Numbered from the stretch's first letter, positions 44,224 to 59,363 are shown. The stretch is DNA of 60,113 nt from Bacteroidales bacterium (GCA_017549805.1 JAFYNJ010000025.1:1-60113), one strand, 5' to 3'. Numbers and translations are program-made. Notes: generated by a model not told the origin, from the letters alone.

Positions 44224-44523
44224 TTAGGCGAAAAAATTGCGCTTTTGGTTCCCTCCGGGCCTGTTGTGGCTGGGTTTTTCGTTCTGTGGGCGCGATTTCT
44301 TCACCTGCAGGACGCTCCCTTGGAAATCCATGTCATCGGTTTCGACGATGGCTTTATAAGCCTCGTTATCGTTGGGCATCTCAACGAATCCATAACACTT
44401 TGAACGACCGGTTTCATGATCCATGATTACCTTGCATTCGTCAACTTGTCCGAACTGTTCAAAATAGGCGCGCAAATCATCCGCCGTGGTCTTAAATGCC
44501 AATTTGGCAACGAAAATTTTCAT
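44224..44523 (-). CDS. RRM-type RNA-binding protein
   Basis: A 99-residue single RNA recognition motif protein. RNP2 is KIFVAKL (residues 2-8) and RNP1 is KCYGFVEM (about 42-49), with a short basic, glycine-containing tail (KKSRPQNEKPSHNRPGG). Such RRM proteins are common in Bacteroidetes, where they act as post-transcriptional regulators in place of Hfq-like chaperones. ATG 44523 is chosen: it fits the promoter and family length. Divergent to the MalY-type lyase gene. Confidence 0.93.
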   Translation of the reverse strand: MKIFVAKLAFKTTADDLRAYFEQFGQVDECKVIMDHETGRSKCYGFVEMPNDNEAYKAIVETDDMDFQGSVLQVKKSRPQNEKPSHNRPGGNQKRNFFA

Positions 44524-44553
44524 GTTATTTATTTTTAATAAAATATGTTTCCG

Positions 44554-44584
44554 CAAAATTAAACAGATTTTGCAATTTTGCAAA
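44554..44584 (-). promoter_or_regulatory. Consensus promoter of the RRM protein gene
   Basis: Minus strand: TTTG (44584-44581), 19-nt spacer, TAATTTTG (44561-44554). This matches the Bacteroidetes sigma consensus at both boxes, 30 nt before the start codon. Confidence 0.8.
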
Positions 44585-44603
44585 AAATATTAAAAAAATT
44601 TTC

Positions 44604-45764
44604 ATGTTATACAATTTTGATATTGTTATCGACCGTTCCAACACCAATTGTGTGAAATATGATTTGCGGCATAAGGTTTTTGGGAATCCTGACGTGCTGC
44701 CCATGTGGGTGGCCGACATGGATTTTGAGACGCCTGACTTTGCCCGCGAGGCCGTAATGAAAAGGGCAGAGCACCCCATATATGGCTATCATTTCAAGGA
44801 CGAGCCGTATTTTAACGCGATCCGCGGTTGGCTGCTGCGGCATCATCAATGGGAGGTGCCAACGGAATGGATGTCGTTTGTGCCGGGCGTGGTTTGCGGT
44901 TTCAACATGGCTGTGATGGCATTCACCCAAGAATGGGACGAGGTTGTCATCCAGTCGCCTGTGTATCCGCCATTCCATCATGCAGTGGCCAGCCATGGTC
45001 GGAAGCTCGTGTATAACACGCTGAAGCAAGGCGAACAGGGTTACGAGATGGATTTCGACCTGCTGGAGAAACAAGCTAAAACGGCAAAGATGCTGATCCT
45101 CTGCAATCCCCATAACCCAGTGGGGCGCTGCTGGACCAGGGAAGAGCTGCTGCGATTGAGCGAGATCTGCCTGCGCAACGACGTGTTGGTCATCTCCGAT
45201 GAGATCCATTGCGATCTGGTGCTTCCTGGCTATAAGCACACGCCGTACGCTACGTTGAGTCAAGATGCAGCCGATCATTGCATCGTGTTCCATGCCGCAA
45301 GCAAGACCTTTAATTTAGCGGGATTGGCGACTTCCACTGCCATCATCCCGAACAAGGCGATGCGCGAAACCTATAATAACTATGTGGAAGCCATGGAAGC
45401 CCATCTCGGCAACATTTTCGGGAAAGTGGCCACCCAAGCCTCCATGGAACAAGGCGATGAATGGCTGCAACAACTGCTGGACTATGTGCAGGGCAATATC
45501 GACTATGTGTCGGATTTCCTTAGCGAGCATTTGCCGAAGGTGAAGTTTTTCAAGCCTCAGGCTACCTATATGATGTGGCTCGATTTCAACGGCTATGGCC
45601 TTTCGGAAGAGGAACTGTGGCGAAAGATGACGCAAGAGGCAAGGCTCGGCTTCAACCGAGGCAGCGATTTTGGCCAGGAAGGCACAGGCTTTTTCCGGAT
45701 CAATTTGGCATGTCCGAGGGCGACGGTGGAGGAGGCGATGAGACGATTATTGGTATTCTATTAA
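44604..45764 (+). CDS. MalY/PatB-type PLP C-S lyase / aminotransferase
   Basis: A 386-residue fold-type I PLP enzyme. LPMWVADMDFETPDFAREA near the N-terminus, ILCNPHNPVGRCWTREEL (about residues 160-177), ISDEIHCDLVLPG and the PLP lysine in HAASKTFNLAGLATS are diagnostic of the MalY/PatB cystathionine beta-lyase group. It likely cleaves cystathionine or other cysteine S-conjugates, releasing pyruvate, ammonia and a thiol. ATG 44604 is used; upstream in-frame residues overlap the divergent promoter region. Confidence 0.88.
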   Translation: MLYNFDIVIDRSNTNCVKYDLRHKVFGNPDVLPMWVADMDFETPDFAREAVMKRAEHPIYGYHFKDEPYFNAIRGWLLRHHQWEVPTEWMSFVPGVVCGFNMAVMAFTQEWDEVVIQSPVYPPFHHAVASHGRKLVYNTLKQGEQGYEMDFDLLEKQAKTAKMLILCNPHNPVGRCWTREELLRLSEICLRNDVLVISDEIHCDLVLPGYKHTPYATLSQDAADHCIVFHAASKTFNLAGLATSTAIIPNKAMRETYNNYVEAMEAHLGNIFGKVATQASMEQGDEWLQQLLDYVQGNIDYVSDFLSEHLPKVKFFKPQATYMMWLDFNGYGLSEEELWRKMTQEARLGFNRGSDFGQEGTGFFRINLACPRATVEEAMRRLLVFY

Positions 45765-45814
45765 TTTAATAACGAATCATCTAAAAAAAAGTTGAAAATA
45801 AAAATATTTATTTG

Positions 45815-45846
45815 TTGGTAGAATTAATATAATATTAGTATCTTTG
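45815..45846 (+). promoter_or_regulatory. Promoter of the DUF5618-like gene
   Basis: TTG at 45815-45817 and TATCTTTG at 45839-45846, 21 nt apart, 28 nt before ATG 45875. Confidence 0.6.
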
Positions 45847-45874
45847 CTGGCTGAAACCATAAAAACTGCCAGCT

Positions 45875-46318
45875 ATGAAAAAAAAGACCCATCTCCCAAA
45901 ACAAAAATCGAATACTGGAATGAAAAAAAGAGAGCCGATAAGTGAAGCGCGTCGTTATGTGGATAACGCCCGAGAAATCTTAAAAGAACGAGGAAAACTT
46001 GACGATGAGGGTTTCCAGTATGAGGATGAGAAATATGTCCGTGCTGCTGGCAACTACCTCTGGCTTGGTGTATTGATGGCTCTTGACGGAGTGTTCCATG
46101 TGAGGGAAGACCGCCGTACGCGTGTTAATATCGAAGCCTATCAGGAAGCTGTGAGCAAACGAGACTTAAAACTGCTTTCATGGCTCACAGATGGTTACAA
46201 TATTATCCATCTTTATATGACTTACGATGGCGTTGCTAGCAAAGACCTTTGTGACTTGGGCTTTGAATATGCTAGGCGTATCATCAATCGCTGCGAGTCT
46301 ATGATGCCTTCGGCATAA
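45875..46318 (+). CDS. DUF5618-like protein
   Basis: A 147-residue, mostly helical protein. A lysine-rich N-terminus precedes ISEARRYVDNAREILKE, KYVRAAGNYLWLGVLMALDG and YNIIHLYMTYDGVAS, the pattern of the Bacteroidetes DUF5618 family. This has a HEPN-like look, but no RxxxxH catalytic motif is apparent. Function unknown. It has its own promoter and ends with no gap against the convergent ligA stop. A second ATG at residue 16 is possible. Confidence 0.7.
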   Translation: MKKKTHLPKQKSNTGMKKREPISEARRYVDNAREILKERGKLDDEGFQYEDEKYVRAAGNYLWLGVLMALDGVFHVREDRRTRVNIEAYQEAVSKRDLKLLSWLTDGYNIIHLYMTYDGVASKDLCDLGFEYARRIINRCESMMPSA

Positions 46319-49083
<2,765 letters not shown>

Positions 49084-49102
49084 GATGATTCAGTTTATCG
49101 TA

Positions 49103-49129
49103 CAAAAATACAAAAAATTCGTAAATTTG
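49103..49129. promoter_or_regulatory. Divergent -7 boxes
   Basis: TATTTTTG on the minus strand (49110-49103) faces the membrane protein/ligA operon. TAAATTTG on the plus strand (49122-49129) faces the thioesterase gene. The -33 boxes are not clear for either. Confidence 0.5.
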
Positions 49130-49148
49130 CCTCTAAAATACTTAAAAC

Positions 49149-49574
49149 ATGCATTCTTGTCCCATCCAAATCCGCATGAGCGACCTTGACCCCTACAACC
49201 ATGTGAACAACGGGTCGCAATGCAATTACTTCGACATGGGTCGAAGCCGCTTTTTCGAAGATGCTTTCCAAGAGAAGATCGACTGGCTCACCTTCAAGTA
49301 TGTGCTGGTTCATGTCGACATGGACTTCAGGCTGCCGATCCATTTCCACGACGAGCTGGTTTGTGAGTCGGCCATCCTTGAGGTCGGCAATTCGAGCTTT
49401 AAGATGGTCCAACAGCTTGTGGATCAACGTACTGGAGAGATAAAGACCCTCTGCTATGCCGTGGTGGTCTATTTCGACCGCGATGCAAATAAATCGGAAA
49501 GGATTCCGGATAGGGACAGGAAGATGCTGGGGAAGTGGAAAACGGAAAACGGAGAACGGAGAACGGAAAGCTGA
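49149..49574 (+). CDS. Hot-dog fold acyl-CoA thioesterase
   Basis: A 141-residue 4HBT-type thioesterase: IRMSDLDPYNHVNNGSQCNYFDMGR (residues 8-32, split) carries the Asp/His/Asn active-site motif, followed by YVLVHVDMDFRLPIHFHDEL. The role would be acyl-CoA hydrolysis. The last dozen residues (WKTENGERRTES) and the stop are encoded by a heptamer array and are probably a late extension rather than part of the fold. Confidence 0.8.
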   Translation: MHSCPIQIRMSDLDPYNHVNNGSQCNYFDMGRSRFFEDAFQEKIDWLTFKYVLVHVDMDFRLPIHFHDELVCESAILEVGNSSFKMVQQLVDQRTGEIKTLCYAVVVYFDRDANKSERIPDRDRKMLGKWKTENGERRTES

Positions 49575-49592
49575 AAGTTTAGAGTTTAGAGA
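49537..49592 (+). repeat. Eight-unit heptamer array at the thioesterase 3' end
   Basis: Units GGAAAAC (twice), GGAGAAC (twice), GGAAAGC, TGAAAGT, TTAGAGT, TTAGAGA follow without interruption. Two of the window's heptamer families (TTCCGTT-type and TCTCAAC-type, both in reverse complement) are joined here in a single array. Confidence 0.85.
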
Positions 49593-49675
49593 ACCCCCGT
49601 AGGGGGTGCGAGCTCGGCAGCCCAGGGCAACGCCCTGGGTGACAATAAACGATAATAATAACGCCCTGCAAGGGC
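49593..49675. repeat. Three GC-rich hairpins before the beta-galactosidase gene
   Basis: ACCCCC/GGGGGT (49593-49607), CCCAGGGC/GCCCTGGG with an AAC loop (49621-49639) and GCCCT/AGGGC (49663-49675) lie in the 117-nt gap. They resemble dispersed intergenic palindromes of Bacteroidetes. The last one is 16 nt before the next ATG. Confidence 0.6.
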
Positions 49676-49688
49676 AAAAGCAATATAA

Positions 49689-54052
<4,364 letters not shown>

Positions 54053-54079
54053 AAATGAAATATTAGTGTAACAAGGCTG

Positions 54080-54110
54080 CAAAAATACAAAATTATTTGA
54101 ATCGGGTCAA
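54080..54110 (-). promoter_or_regulatory. Promoter of arcA
   Basis: Minus strand: TTG (54110-54108), 20-nt spacer, TATTTTTG (54087-54080), 27 nt before the start. Confidence 0.6.
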
Positions 54111-54628
54111 TACAATTCAAGAAATTCGTAAGTGTTGCCCATCGCATCTAGGAACTTAATGAAGTCCTCATTTTTAATGACAATAGTGGCTGTATTGTCG
54201 TTAGGATGGAAGCTCAACCTTGGTGCATTCTTCAGGTTTTGATCAATGAAAACGTGAACGTGATGCTCGGTGTCGTTGATGAGACCGAATGGGGAGACGC
54301 TGCCGGGTTTCAGGCCTAGATACTTCTCCATGCGGGCTTCGGAAGCGAAGGTCAGCTTGCCTTGGTGCAGGCGATGCTCCAGGTCGTGGATGTCCATCTG
54401 ATGCATGCACTCGAAGAGCACCAGATAATGCCTGTTGCCCTTGTGGTTACGGAAAAACAGGTTTTTGCAATGAGTGGAGTCGAATTCCTTCCAGTAGTTG
54501 ATGGCCTCCTCGATAGTGGGAATGGGCGGATGGAAGTGGATGTCGAATTCGATACCTAAGGCTTTCAGCGTGTCAACGACCTTTTGTTGACGCTCGCTCA
54601 TGGGATGTGTTATTTCGGTTGATTTCAT
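54107..54628 (-). CDS. Prolyl-tRNA editing protein (YbaK/ProX family)
   Basis: A 173-residue stand-alone editing-domain protein. FHPPIPTIEEAI (residues 33-44), the conserved lysine in HCKNLFFRNHKGNRHYLV, LEHRLHQGKLTFAS and KPGSVSPFGLIND are typical of ProX/PrdX (ProXp-ala) proteins, which hydrolyse mischarged Ala-tRNA-Pro. An alternative start is the ATG at residue 10. The 5' region lies next to a 34-nt palindrome-arm repeat shared with the 3' end of uvrA. Confidence 0.85.
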   Translation of the reverse strand: MKSTEITHPMSERQQKVVDTLKALGIEFDIHFHPPIPTIEEAINYWKEFDSTHCKNLFFRNHKGNRHYLVLFECMHQMDIHDLEHRLHQGKLTFASEARMEKYLGLKPGSVSPFGLINDTEHHVHVFIDQNLKNAPRLSFHPNDNTATIVIKNEDFIKFLDAMGNTYEFLELY

Positions 54629-54642
54629 ATTCGAGTCAGGTT

Positions 54643-54676
54643 GGATTGCCACGTCGCTACGCTCCTCGCAATGACG
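54643..54676. repeat. 34-nt repeat arm overlapping the uvrA stop codon
   Basis: The sequence starting GGATTGCCACGTCGCTACG and ending CGCAATGACG matches, with a few changes, both arms of the inverted repeat at 59798-59898. It provides the final codons (TSLRGA) and TAG stop of uvrA. Confidence 0.8.
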
Positions 54677-57461
54677 TAGCTGTATAGGATTTATCGCATT
54701 TCATTAAGTCTTCAGGGGTGCCTTCAAACACGATGTAGCCGCCTTCCTTGCCGCCTTCGGGGCCGAGGTCGATGACCCAGTCGGCGGAACGGATGACGTC
54801 GAGATTGTGTTCGATGACGATCAGCGTGTGACCGTTGTTGATCAAGGCGTTGAACGAATCCAAAAGCTTGCTCACGTCGTGGAAATGCAAGCCCGTGGTG
54901 GGCTCGTCGAAGATGAACAAAGTGGGCTTCTCAACACTGCCTTTGATGAGGAAATAGGCCAGTTTGACGCGTTGTGCCTCGCCGCCCGAAAGGGTGTTCG
55001 ACGGCTGGCCGAGCTTGAGGTAACCCAATCCTACATCCCGCAAGGGTTTGAGTCTGCTGATGATACGATTGACGACAGAACTGTTGCGGTCGCTGGAGGT
55101 GTTGAAGAAGTCGATGGCCTGGTCGACCGACATGTCAAGGATGTCGGAGATGTTTTTGCCGTCGTATTTGATCTCCAGCACCTCTTCCTTGAAGCGTGTG
55201 CCGTGGCACACCTCGCAAGGCAGATAGAGGTCGGCCATGAACTGCATCTCGATCTTGGTCACGCCTTCGCCCTCACAATTGTCGCAGCGTCCGCCGGGCA
55301 TGTTGAAAGAAAAGTAGGCCGGCTTGATGCCTCGCAGCTTGGCCAGTTTCTGGTCGGCAAAGAGCTGTCGTATCTCATCGTAGGCCTTGAGGTAGGTGGC
55401 GGGGTTGGAGCGCGACGACTTCCCGATGGGGTTTTGGTCGATGAACTCAACGGCCTGGATCTGTGAAAGGCTTCCTTCCAAGGAGCTGAAACTGCCGCAT
55501 TTGTCGGCTGTCTCGCCCAGATGGCGCCGCATGGCAGGGAAGAGAATGTCCTTGACCAAGGTGGATTTGCCCGAGCCACTCACGCCGGTGATTACCGTCA
55601 TCACGTTGAGCGGGAATCTCACTTCGATATTCTTCAGGTTGTGCTGGCTGGCACCTTTCACGACAATGGCGTTATGCCAGCTGCGGCGGTGTTTGGGAAC
55701 GGGAATGGACTTCTCACCCTTGAGATATTGGCCTGTGAGGCTGTTGGGACATTGGATGATTTCGTTGTAATCGCCTTGGCATACCAGCTCGCCGCCGAAT
55801 TCTCCAGCCATGGGGCCGATGTCGATGATGTGGTCGGCATTGCGGATGATCTTCTCGTCGTGTTCCACCACGATGACGGTGTTGCCGATGTCGCGGAGCC
55901 GTTTAAGCACCTTGATGAGCCGGTCGGTGTCGCGTGGATGCAGGCCGATGCTGGGCTCGTCGAGGATATAGGTGGATCCTACGAGGCTGCTGCCCAGGGA
56001 GGTGGCCAGGTTGATGCGTTGCGACTCACCTCCAGAAAGCGTGTTGGAGAGCCGGTTTAGGGTCAGGTATCCCAGACCCACGTCGAGGATGAAGTCGAGT
56101 CGGTTGTTGATCTCCACCAACAATCTGGAGGCGATTTTCTGGTCGGTCTCATCAAGCTTCAGCTGGCCGAAGAACTGCTTGAGTTCGTCGAGTGGCATCA
56201 GCACCAAATCGGTGATGCTCTTGCCACCCACCTTGACATATTGTGCTTCTCGCTTGAGCCTTGATCCATGACATTCGGGGCATATCGTCTTGCCACGGTA
56301 GCGCGAGAGCATCACGCGGTATTGTATCTTGTAGGAGTTGCTTTCCACCATCTGGAAGAAGGCGTTGAGCCCCTCGAAGTATTCGTTGCCGGTCCACAGC
56401 AGCTCCATTTGTTCCTCGGTAAGCTCGAACACAGGCTTGTGGATGGGGAAGTTGAAATGATGTGCCGTTTGGATCAGGGCGTCCTTCCATTCGCTCATCT
56501 TTTCGCCACGCCAGCAAGCAACAGCGTTCTCATAGATCGACAGGCTTTTGTTGGGAAACACCAGGTCGGGGTCGATGCCGATAACACTGCCGAAACCTTG
56601 GCAGGTAGGGCAGGCGCCGTAAGGGTTGTTGAAAGTGAACATGTTGACCGAAGGCGATTCGAAAACGATGCCGTCGGCCTCAAAACGCGAGGAGAATTCG
56701 GCCGTGGTGTGGTTTCCGTCCAATTCGGCCATCACCTGGCAGCATTCCTTGCCTTCGTAGAAGGCGGTCTGCACCGAGTCGGAGAGGCGGCTGACTTCCC
56801 CATGCACCTTCTCGTTGACTTTTACGCGGTCGATAAGCAGCTTCACGTCCTGTGCCTGTACCTTTGGCTTTGAATGCATGAAATCCTCGATGCGCTGGAT
56901 GCTGTCGTCGGCCATCACCCTGAAAAAGCCCTGCTGGAGAAGGATCGCGAGATGGTCTTCCAAAGATCTTCCTTCGGGAAGATGGAGTGGGGCAAGTATG
57001 TAGGCCGTCGTGCCCAAGGGCAGGTTGAGGATGTGCTCGACCACGTCGCTGACCTGATGTTTTTTCACCTGTACGCCAGAGACGGGGGAATAGGTCTTTC
57101 CGATGCGGGCGAAAAGCAGTTTGAGGTACTCATAGATCTCCGTGCTGGTGCCCACCGTAGAACGCGTGTTGTGCGAGTTGACACGCTGTTCGATGGCGAT
57201 GGCGGGAGAGAGGCCGGTGATCGATTCCACATCCGGCTTGTTCAGTCGTCCCATGAACTGACGGGCATAGGAGCTCAAACTCTCCACATAGCGCCGCTGT
57301 CCTTCGGCGTACAAGGTGTCGAATGCCAATGACGACTTGCCCGATCCTGACAATCCCGTGACAACGATGAGTTGGTTTTTGGGAATCTTTAAACTGATGT
57401 CTTTCAGGTTGTTGACCTTGGCGTGACGGATGTCGATATATTTATTAGGAATCTGTTCCAA
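54657..57461 (-). CDS. uvrA: Excinuclease ABC subunit A
   Basis: A 934-residue UvrA from the proposed TTG start, close to the usual 940. It has two ABC ATPase modules: Walker A TGLSGSGKSSLAFDTLYAEG and GVSGSGKSTLVKDI; signatures NTLSGGESQRINLA and NTLSGGEAQRVKLA; Walker B regions LDEPSIGLHPRD and FDEPTTGLHFHD. Zinc-binding cysteines lie in CPTCQGFG, CPECHGSRLK, CDNCEGEG and CEVCHG. It recognises DNA damage for nucleotide excision repair. No ATG is available near the family N-terminus: the only upstream ATG (57560) would add 33 atypical residues and overlap the divergent promoters. The stop codon comes from a dispersed repeat. Confidence 0.95.
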   Translation of the reverse strand: MEQIPNKYIDIRHAKVNNLKDISLKIPKNQLIVVTGLSGSGKSSLAFDTLYAEGQRRYVESLSSYARQFMGRLNKPDVESITGLSPAIAIEQRVNSHNTRSTVGTSTEIYEYLKLLFARIGKTYSPVSGVQVKKHQVSDVVEHILNLPLGTTAYILAPLHLPEGRSLEDHLAILLQQGFFRVMADDSIQRIEDFMHSKPKVQAQDVKLLIDRVKVNEKVHGEVSRLSDSVQTAFYEGKECCQVMAELDGNHTTAEFSSRFEADGIVFESPSVNMFTFNNPYGACPTCQGFGSVIGIDPDLVFPNKSLSIYENAVACWRGEKMSEWKDALIQTAHHFNFPIHKPVFELTEEQMELLWTGNEYFEGLNAFFQMVESNSYKIQYRVMLSRYRGKTICPECHGSRLKREAQYVKVGGKSITDLVLMPLDELKQFFGQLKLDETDQKIASRLLVEINNRLDFILDVGLGYLTLNRLSNTLSGGESQRINLATSLGSSLVGSTYILDEPSIGLHPRDTDRLIKVLKRLRDIGNTVIVVEHDEKIIRNADHIIDIGPMAGEFGGELVCQGDYNEIIQCPNSLTGQYLKGEKSIPVPKHRRSWHNAIVVKGASQHNLKNIEVRFPLNVMTVITGVSGSGKSTLVKDILFPAMRRHLGETADKCGSFSSLEGSLSQIQAVEFIDQNPIGKSSRSNPATYLKAYDEIRQLFADQKLAKLRGIKPAYFSFNMPGGRCDNCEGEGVTKIEMQFMADLYLPCEVCHGTRFKEEVLEIKYDGKNISDILDMSVDQAIDFFNTSSDRNSSVVNRIISRLKPLRDVGLGYLKLGQPSNTLSGGEAQRVKLAYFLIKGSVEKPTLFIFDEPTTGLHFHDVSKLLDSFNALINNGHTLIVIEHNLDVIRSADWVIDLGPEGGKEGGYIVFEGTPEDLMKCDKSYTATSLRGA

Positions 57462-57485
57462 CTTCGGTTTCTTGAAAAAATTGCA

Positions 57486-57493
57486 CAAAATTA
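57486..57493 (-). promoter_or_regulatory. -7 box (TAATTTTG) for uvrA
   Basis: TAATTTTG on the minus strand, 24 nt upstream of the proposed TTG start at 57461 and downstream of the alternative ATG 57560. This supports the shorter protein. Confidence 0.5.
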
Positions 57494-57504
57494 CATGATT
57501 TTTC

Positions 57505-57534
57505 TTGACTTTATGGTTTTTTGCACTATCTTTG
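57505..57534 (+). promoter_or_regulatory. Promoter of the sigma factor gene
   Basis: TTG (57505-57507, within CTTGAC), 19-nt spacer, TATCTTTG (57527-57534). Leaves an untranslated leader of about 90 nt before ATG 57631. Confidence 0.7.
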
Positions 57535-57630
57535 CATAAAAATTCATGTATAACCAACAATAGGAGGACAGACTATCGATCGCTATTTACCCTGATTAAC
57601 AGGCACTAGTGCCATAAAAAACAGGGCCGT

Positions 57631-58218
57631 ATGTCCGAAATAAGAAAAACTGATTACGAGCTGATAGAGGGCTATAGAAAAGGTCGTCTATCAGATTTTG
57701 AATTGTTGGTTAGCCGTTACCAGGAACAAATATACAATTATGTCTTGTCGTTGGTGAAAGACAAGCAGTTGACGGATGATATTTTCCAGGATACCTTTGT
57801 GAAGATCATTAGGGTGATCAAGTCGGGCGTCTATAAGGACGAAGGCAAGTTCATCCAGTTTGCCATGAGAATCGCCCACAATCTGGTCATCGACCATTTC
57901 CGCAAGGAAAACAGGATTCCGTTGGTGGAGTCGTCCAGTGAAGACTATAGCTATGTGGACAATGCGCCCATCACCGACCCGTCGGTGGAGCAGGGGATGA
58001 TCATCGACCAGATACACAGCGATCTTCGGAAGATGGTTGAGATGCTTCCTTTGGAGCAAAAAGAGGTGCTCCGCATGCGAATCTATGACGATCTGAGCTT
58101 CAAGGAGATTGCCGATATCACCAATGTGAGCATCAACACGGCGTTGGGTCGCATGCGCTATGCGCTGATCAACCTGCGCAAGATGGCCGAAAGCAACAGG
58201 GTTTGCTTAATGTATTGA
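57631..58218 (+). CDS. RNA polymerase sigma factor, ECF-like
   Basis: A 195-residue sigma-70 family factor with only regions 2 and 4. Region 2 is QIYNYVLSLVKDKQLTDDIFQDTFVKI (about residues 34-60, split) plus AHNLVIDHFRKENR. Region 4 is LPLEQKEVLRMRIYDDLSFKEIA with the helix-turn-helix ITNVSINTALGRMRYALINLR. There is no adjacent anti-sigma FecR-type gene. Instead a 64-residue protein follows after 103 nt. The 90-nt leader could hold regulation, but I see no known riboswitch. The target promoters are unknown. Confidence 0.9.
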   Translation: MSEIRKTDYELIEGYRKGRLSDFELLVSRYQEQIYNYVLSLVKDKQLTDDIFQDTFVKIIRVIKSGVYKDEGKFIQFAMRIAHNLVIDHFRKENRIPLVESSSEDYSYVDNAPITDPSVEQGMIIDQIHSDLRKMVEMLPLEQKEVLRMRIYDDLSFKEIADITNVSINTALGRMRYALINLRKMAESNRVCLMY

Positions 58219-58321
58219 TAATTAACTATTTATAAATTATTTAATAAAAAATATCGCGAGAATAAAATAAAATGCGTTCGATTCCGTTTTGAAGGTGTAA
58301 GTTAAATGAAACAAACCGCCT

Positions 58322-58516
58322 ATGATCGGAAACGCTACTCTAAATTGCAACGAACCCTATCTTGATGAAATCCTTGTGGCGCAACTCAGAAATGTGTTTG
58401 CAGCCGAAAAAAGCAAACCGGGCAAATCGGTTATGAGTTTTATCTTGGGCTACGCTGCCTCGTACGAATCCATTGAGAACGAAATGATCGGGACCATGGG
58501 GTTCATGAAGAACTAA
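58322..58516 (+). CDS. Small 64-residue protein downstream of the sigma factor
   Basis: A 64-residue protein opening MIGNATLNCNEPYLDEILVA (first 20 residues), with a helical centre and a C-terminus YESIENEMIGTMGFMKN. It has one cysteine, no signal peptide and no transmembrane segment. I do not recognise it. A strong terminator follows the gene, consistent with real transcription, and co-transcription with the sigma factor makes a regulatory partner role conceivable (inference). Confidence 0.55.
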   Translation: MIGNATLNCNEPYLDEILVAQLRNVFAAEKSKPGKSVMSFILGYAASYESIENEMIGTMGFMKN

Positions 58517-58558
58517 AACACTAAGTTACAAGCAACAAACATTTGTTATTTTCGATGG

Positions 58559-58589
58559 AAGACGCGACGTGAGTCGCGTCTTTTTTTTA
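58559..58589 (+). terminator. Rho-independent terminator
   Basis: AAGACGCGAC / GTCGCGTCTT, a perfect 10-bp stem with a GTGA loop followed by a run of T. It ends the sigma factor/small protein unit. Confidence 0.92.
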
Positions 58590-58634
58590 TTAAAAAGTTC
58601 GCGCGTTTTTAAATAAAAAATAATATAGGTTTCG

Positions 58635-58666
58635 TTTGTTTTCCCAGACTAAAATCACTACCTTTG
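58635..58666 (+). promoter_or_regulatory. Consensus promoter of the lysine-fermentation operon
   Basis: TTTG (58635-58638), 20-nt spacer, TACCTTTG (58659-58666). Both boxes and the spacing match the Bacteroidetes consensus; the leader is about 40 nt. Confidence 0.82.
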
Positions 58667-58712
58667 CAGCCAAATTTCCAGACAAATTCACAAATTCAAA
58701 ACATAACAAATT

Positions 58713-59363
58713 ATGAACAAACAGATTACATTAGAGCAGGCCGTTGAGAAGGTTCACGACGGCATGACCATTATGATCGGTGGTTTCCTCGGCGTGGGAA
58801 GTCCAGTTCAAATTATCGACGCTCTCGTCGCTAAAGGCGTGAAAGATCTTACCATTATTGCCAACGACACCGCTTACGATGAAGTGGCTCACGGCAAGTT
58901 GGTGACCAACCACCAAGTGAAGAAGGCCATCGTGTCGCACACTGGCACCAACAAGCAGACCGCCCTCCAGAAGAACGAAGGCACTTTGATCGTGGAATAC
59001 GTACCTCAGGGCACCCTCGCAGAGCGCATCCGCGCCTACGGTGCAGGTCTCGGTGGTGTGTTGACTCCCACGGGCATGGGCACCATCATGGCTGACGGAA
59101 AGCAAGTGGTCAATGTGGACGGCAAAGATTACCTCCTCGAGAAGCCTCTGAAGGCCGACATCGCCTTCCTGCGCGCCAACATCGTCGATGAGTTCGGCAA
59201 CATGGTGTTCCTGGGCACCACCAACAATTTCAACCCGCTGATGGCTACCGCCGCCGACTATGTGGTGGTCGAAGCCGAAAAGCTGGTTCCCGTTGGCGAA
59301 ATCAAGCCCGAGTGCGTGCATGCCTCCGGAATTTATGTTGACGGAATCTATGTCGAGAAATAA
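58713..59363 (+). CDS. atoD: Acetate/butyrate-acetoacetate CoA-transferase, alpha subunit
   Basis: A 216-residue class I CoA-transferase alpha subunit: TIMIGGFLGVGSPVQIIDAL near the N-terminus (the G-rich CoA loop), then YVPQGTLAERIRAYGAGLGGVLTPTG (about residues 88-113, split) and AFLRANIVDEFGNMVF. Together with a beta subunit it swaps CoA between butyryl-CoA or acetoacetate and acetate. The beta subunit does not follow directly; kal and kce do, so the partner must lie to the right or elsewhere. First gene of the operon, driven by a consensus promoter. Confidence 0.88.
   Translation: MNKQITLEQAVEKVHDGMTIMIGGFLGVGSPVQIIDALVAKGVKDLTIIANDTAYDEVAHGKLVTNHQVKKAIVSHTGTNKQTALQKNEGTLIVEYVPQGTLAERIRAYGAGLGGVLTPTGMGTIMADGKQVVNVDGKDYLLEKPLKADIAFLRANIVDEFGNMVFLGTTNNFNPLMATAADYVVVEAEKLVPVGEIKPECVHASGIYVDGIYVEK

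Noticed and set aside
58219-58321. Possible small RNA or riboswitch in the AT-rich gap after the sigma factor
   Set aside because: No stable hairpin, promoter consensus or known riboswitch core could be seen.
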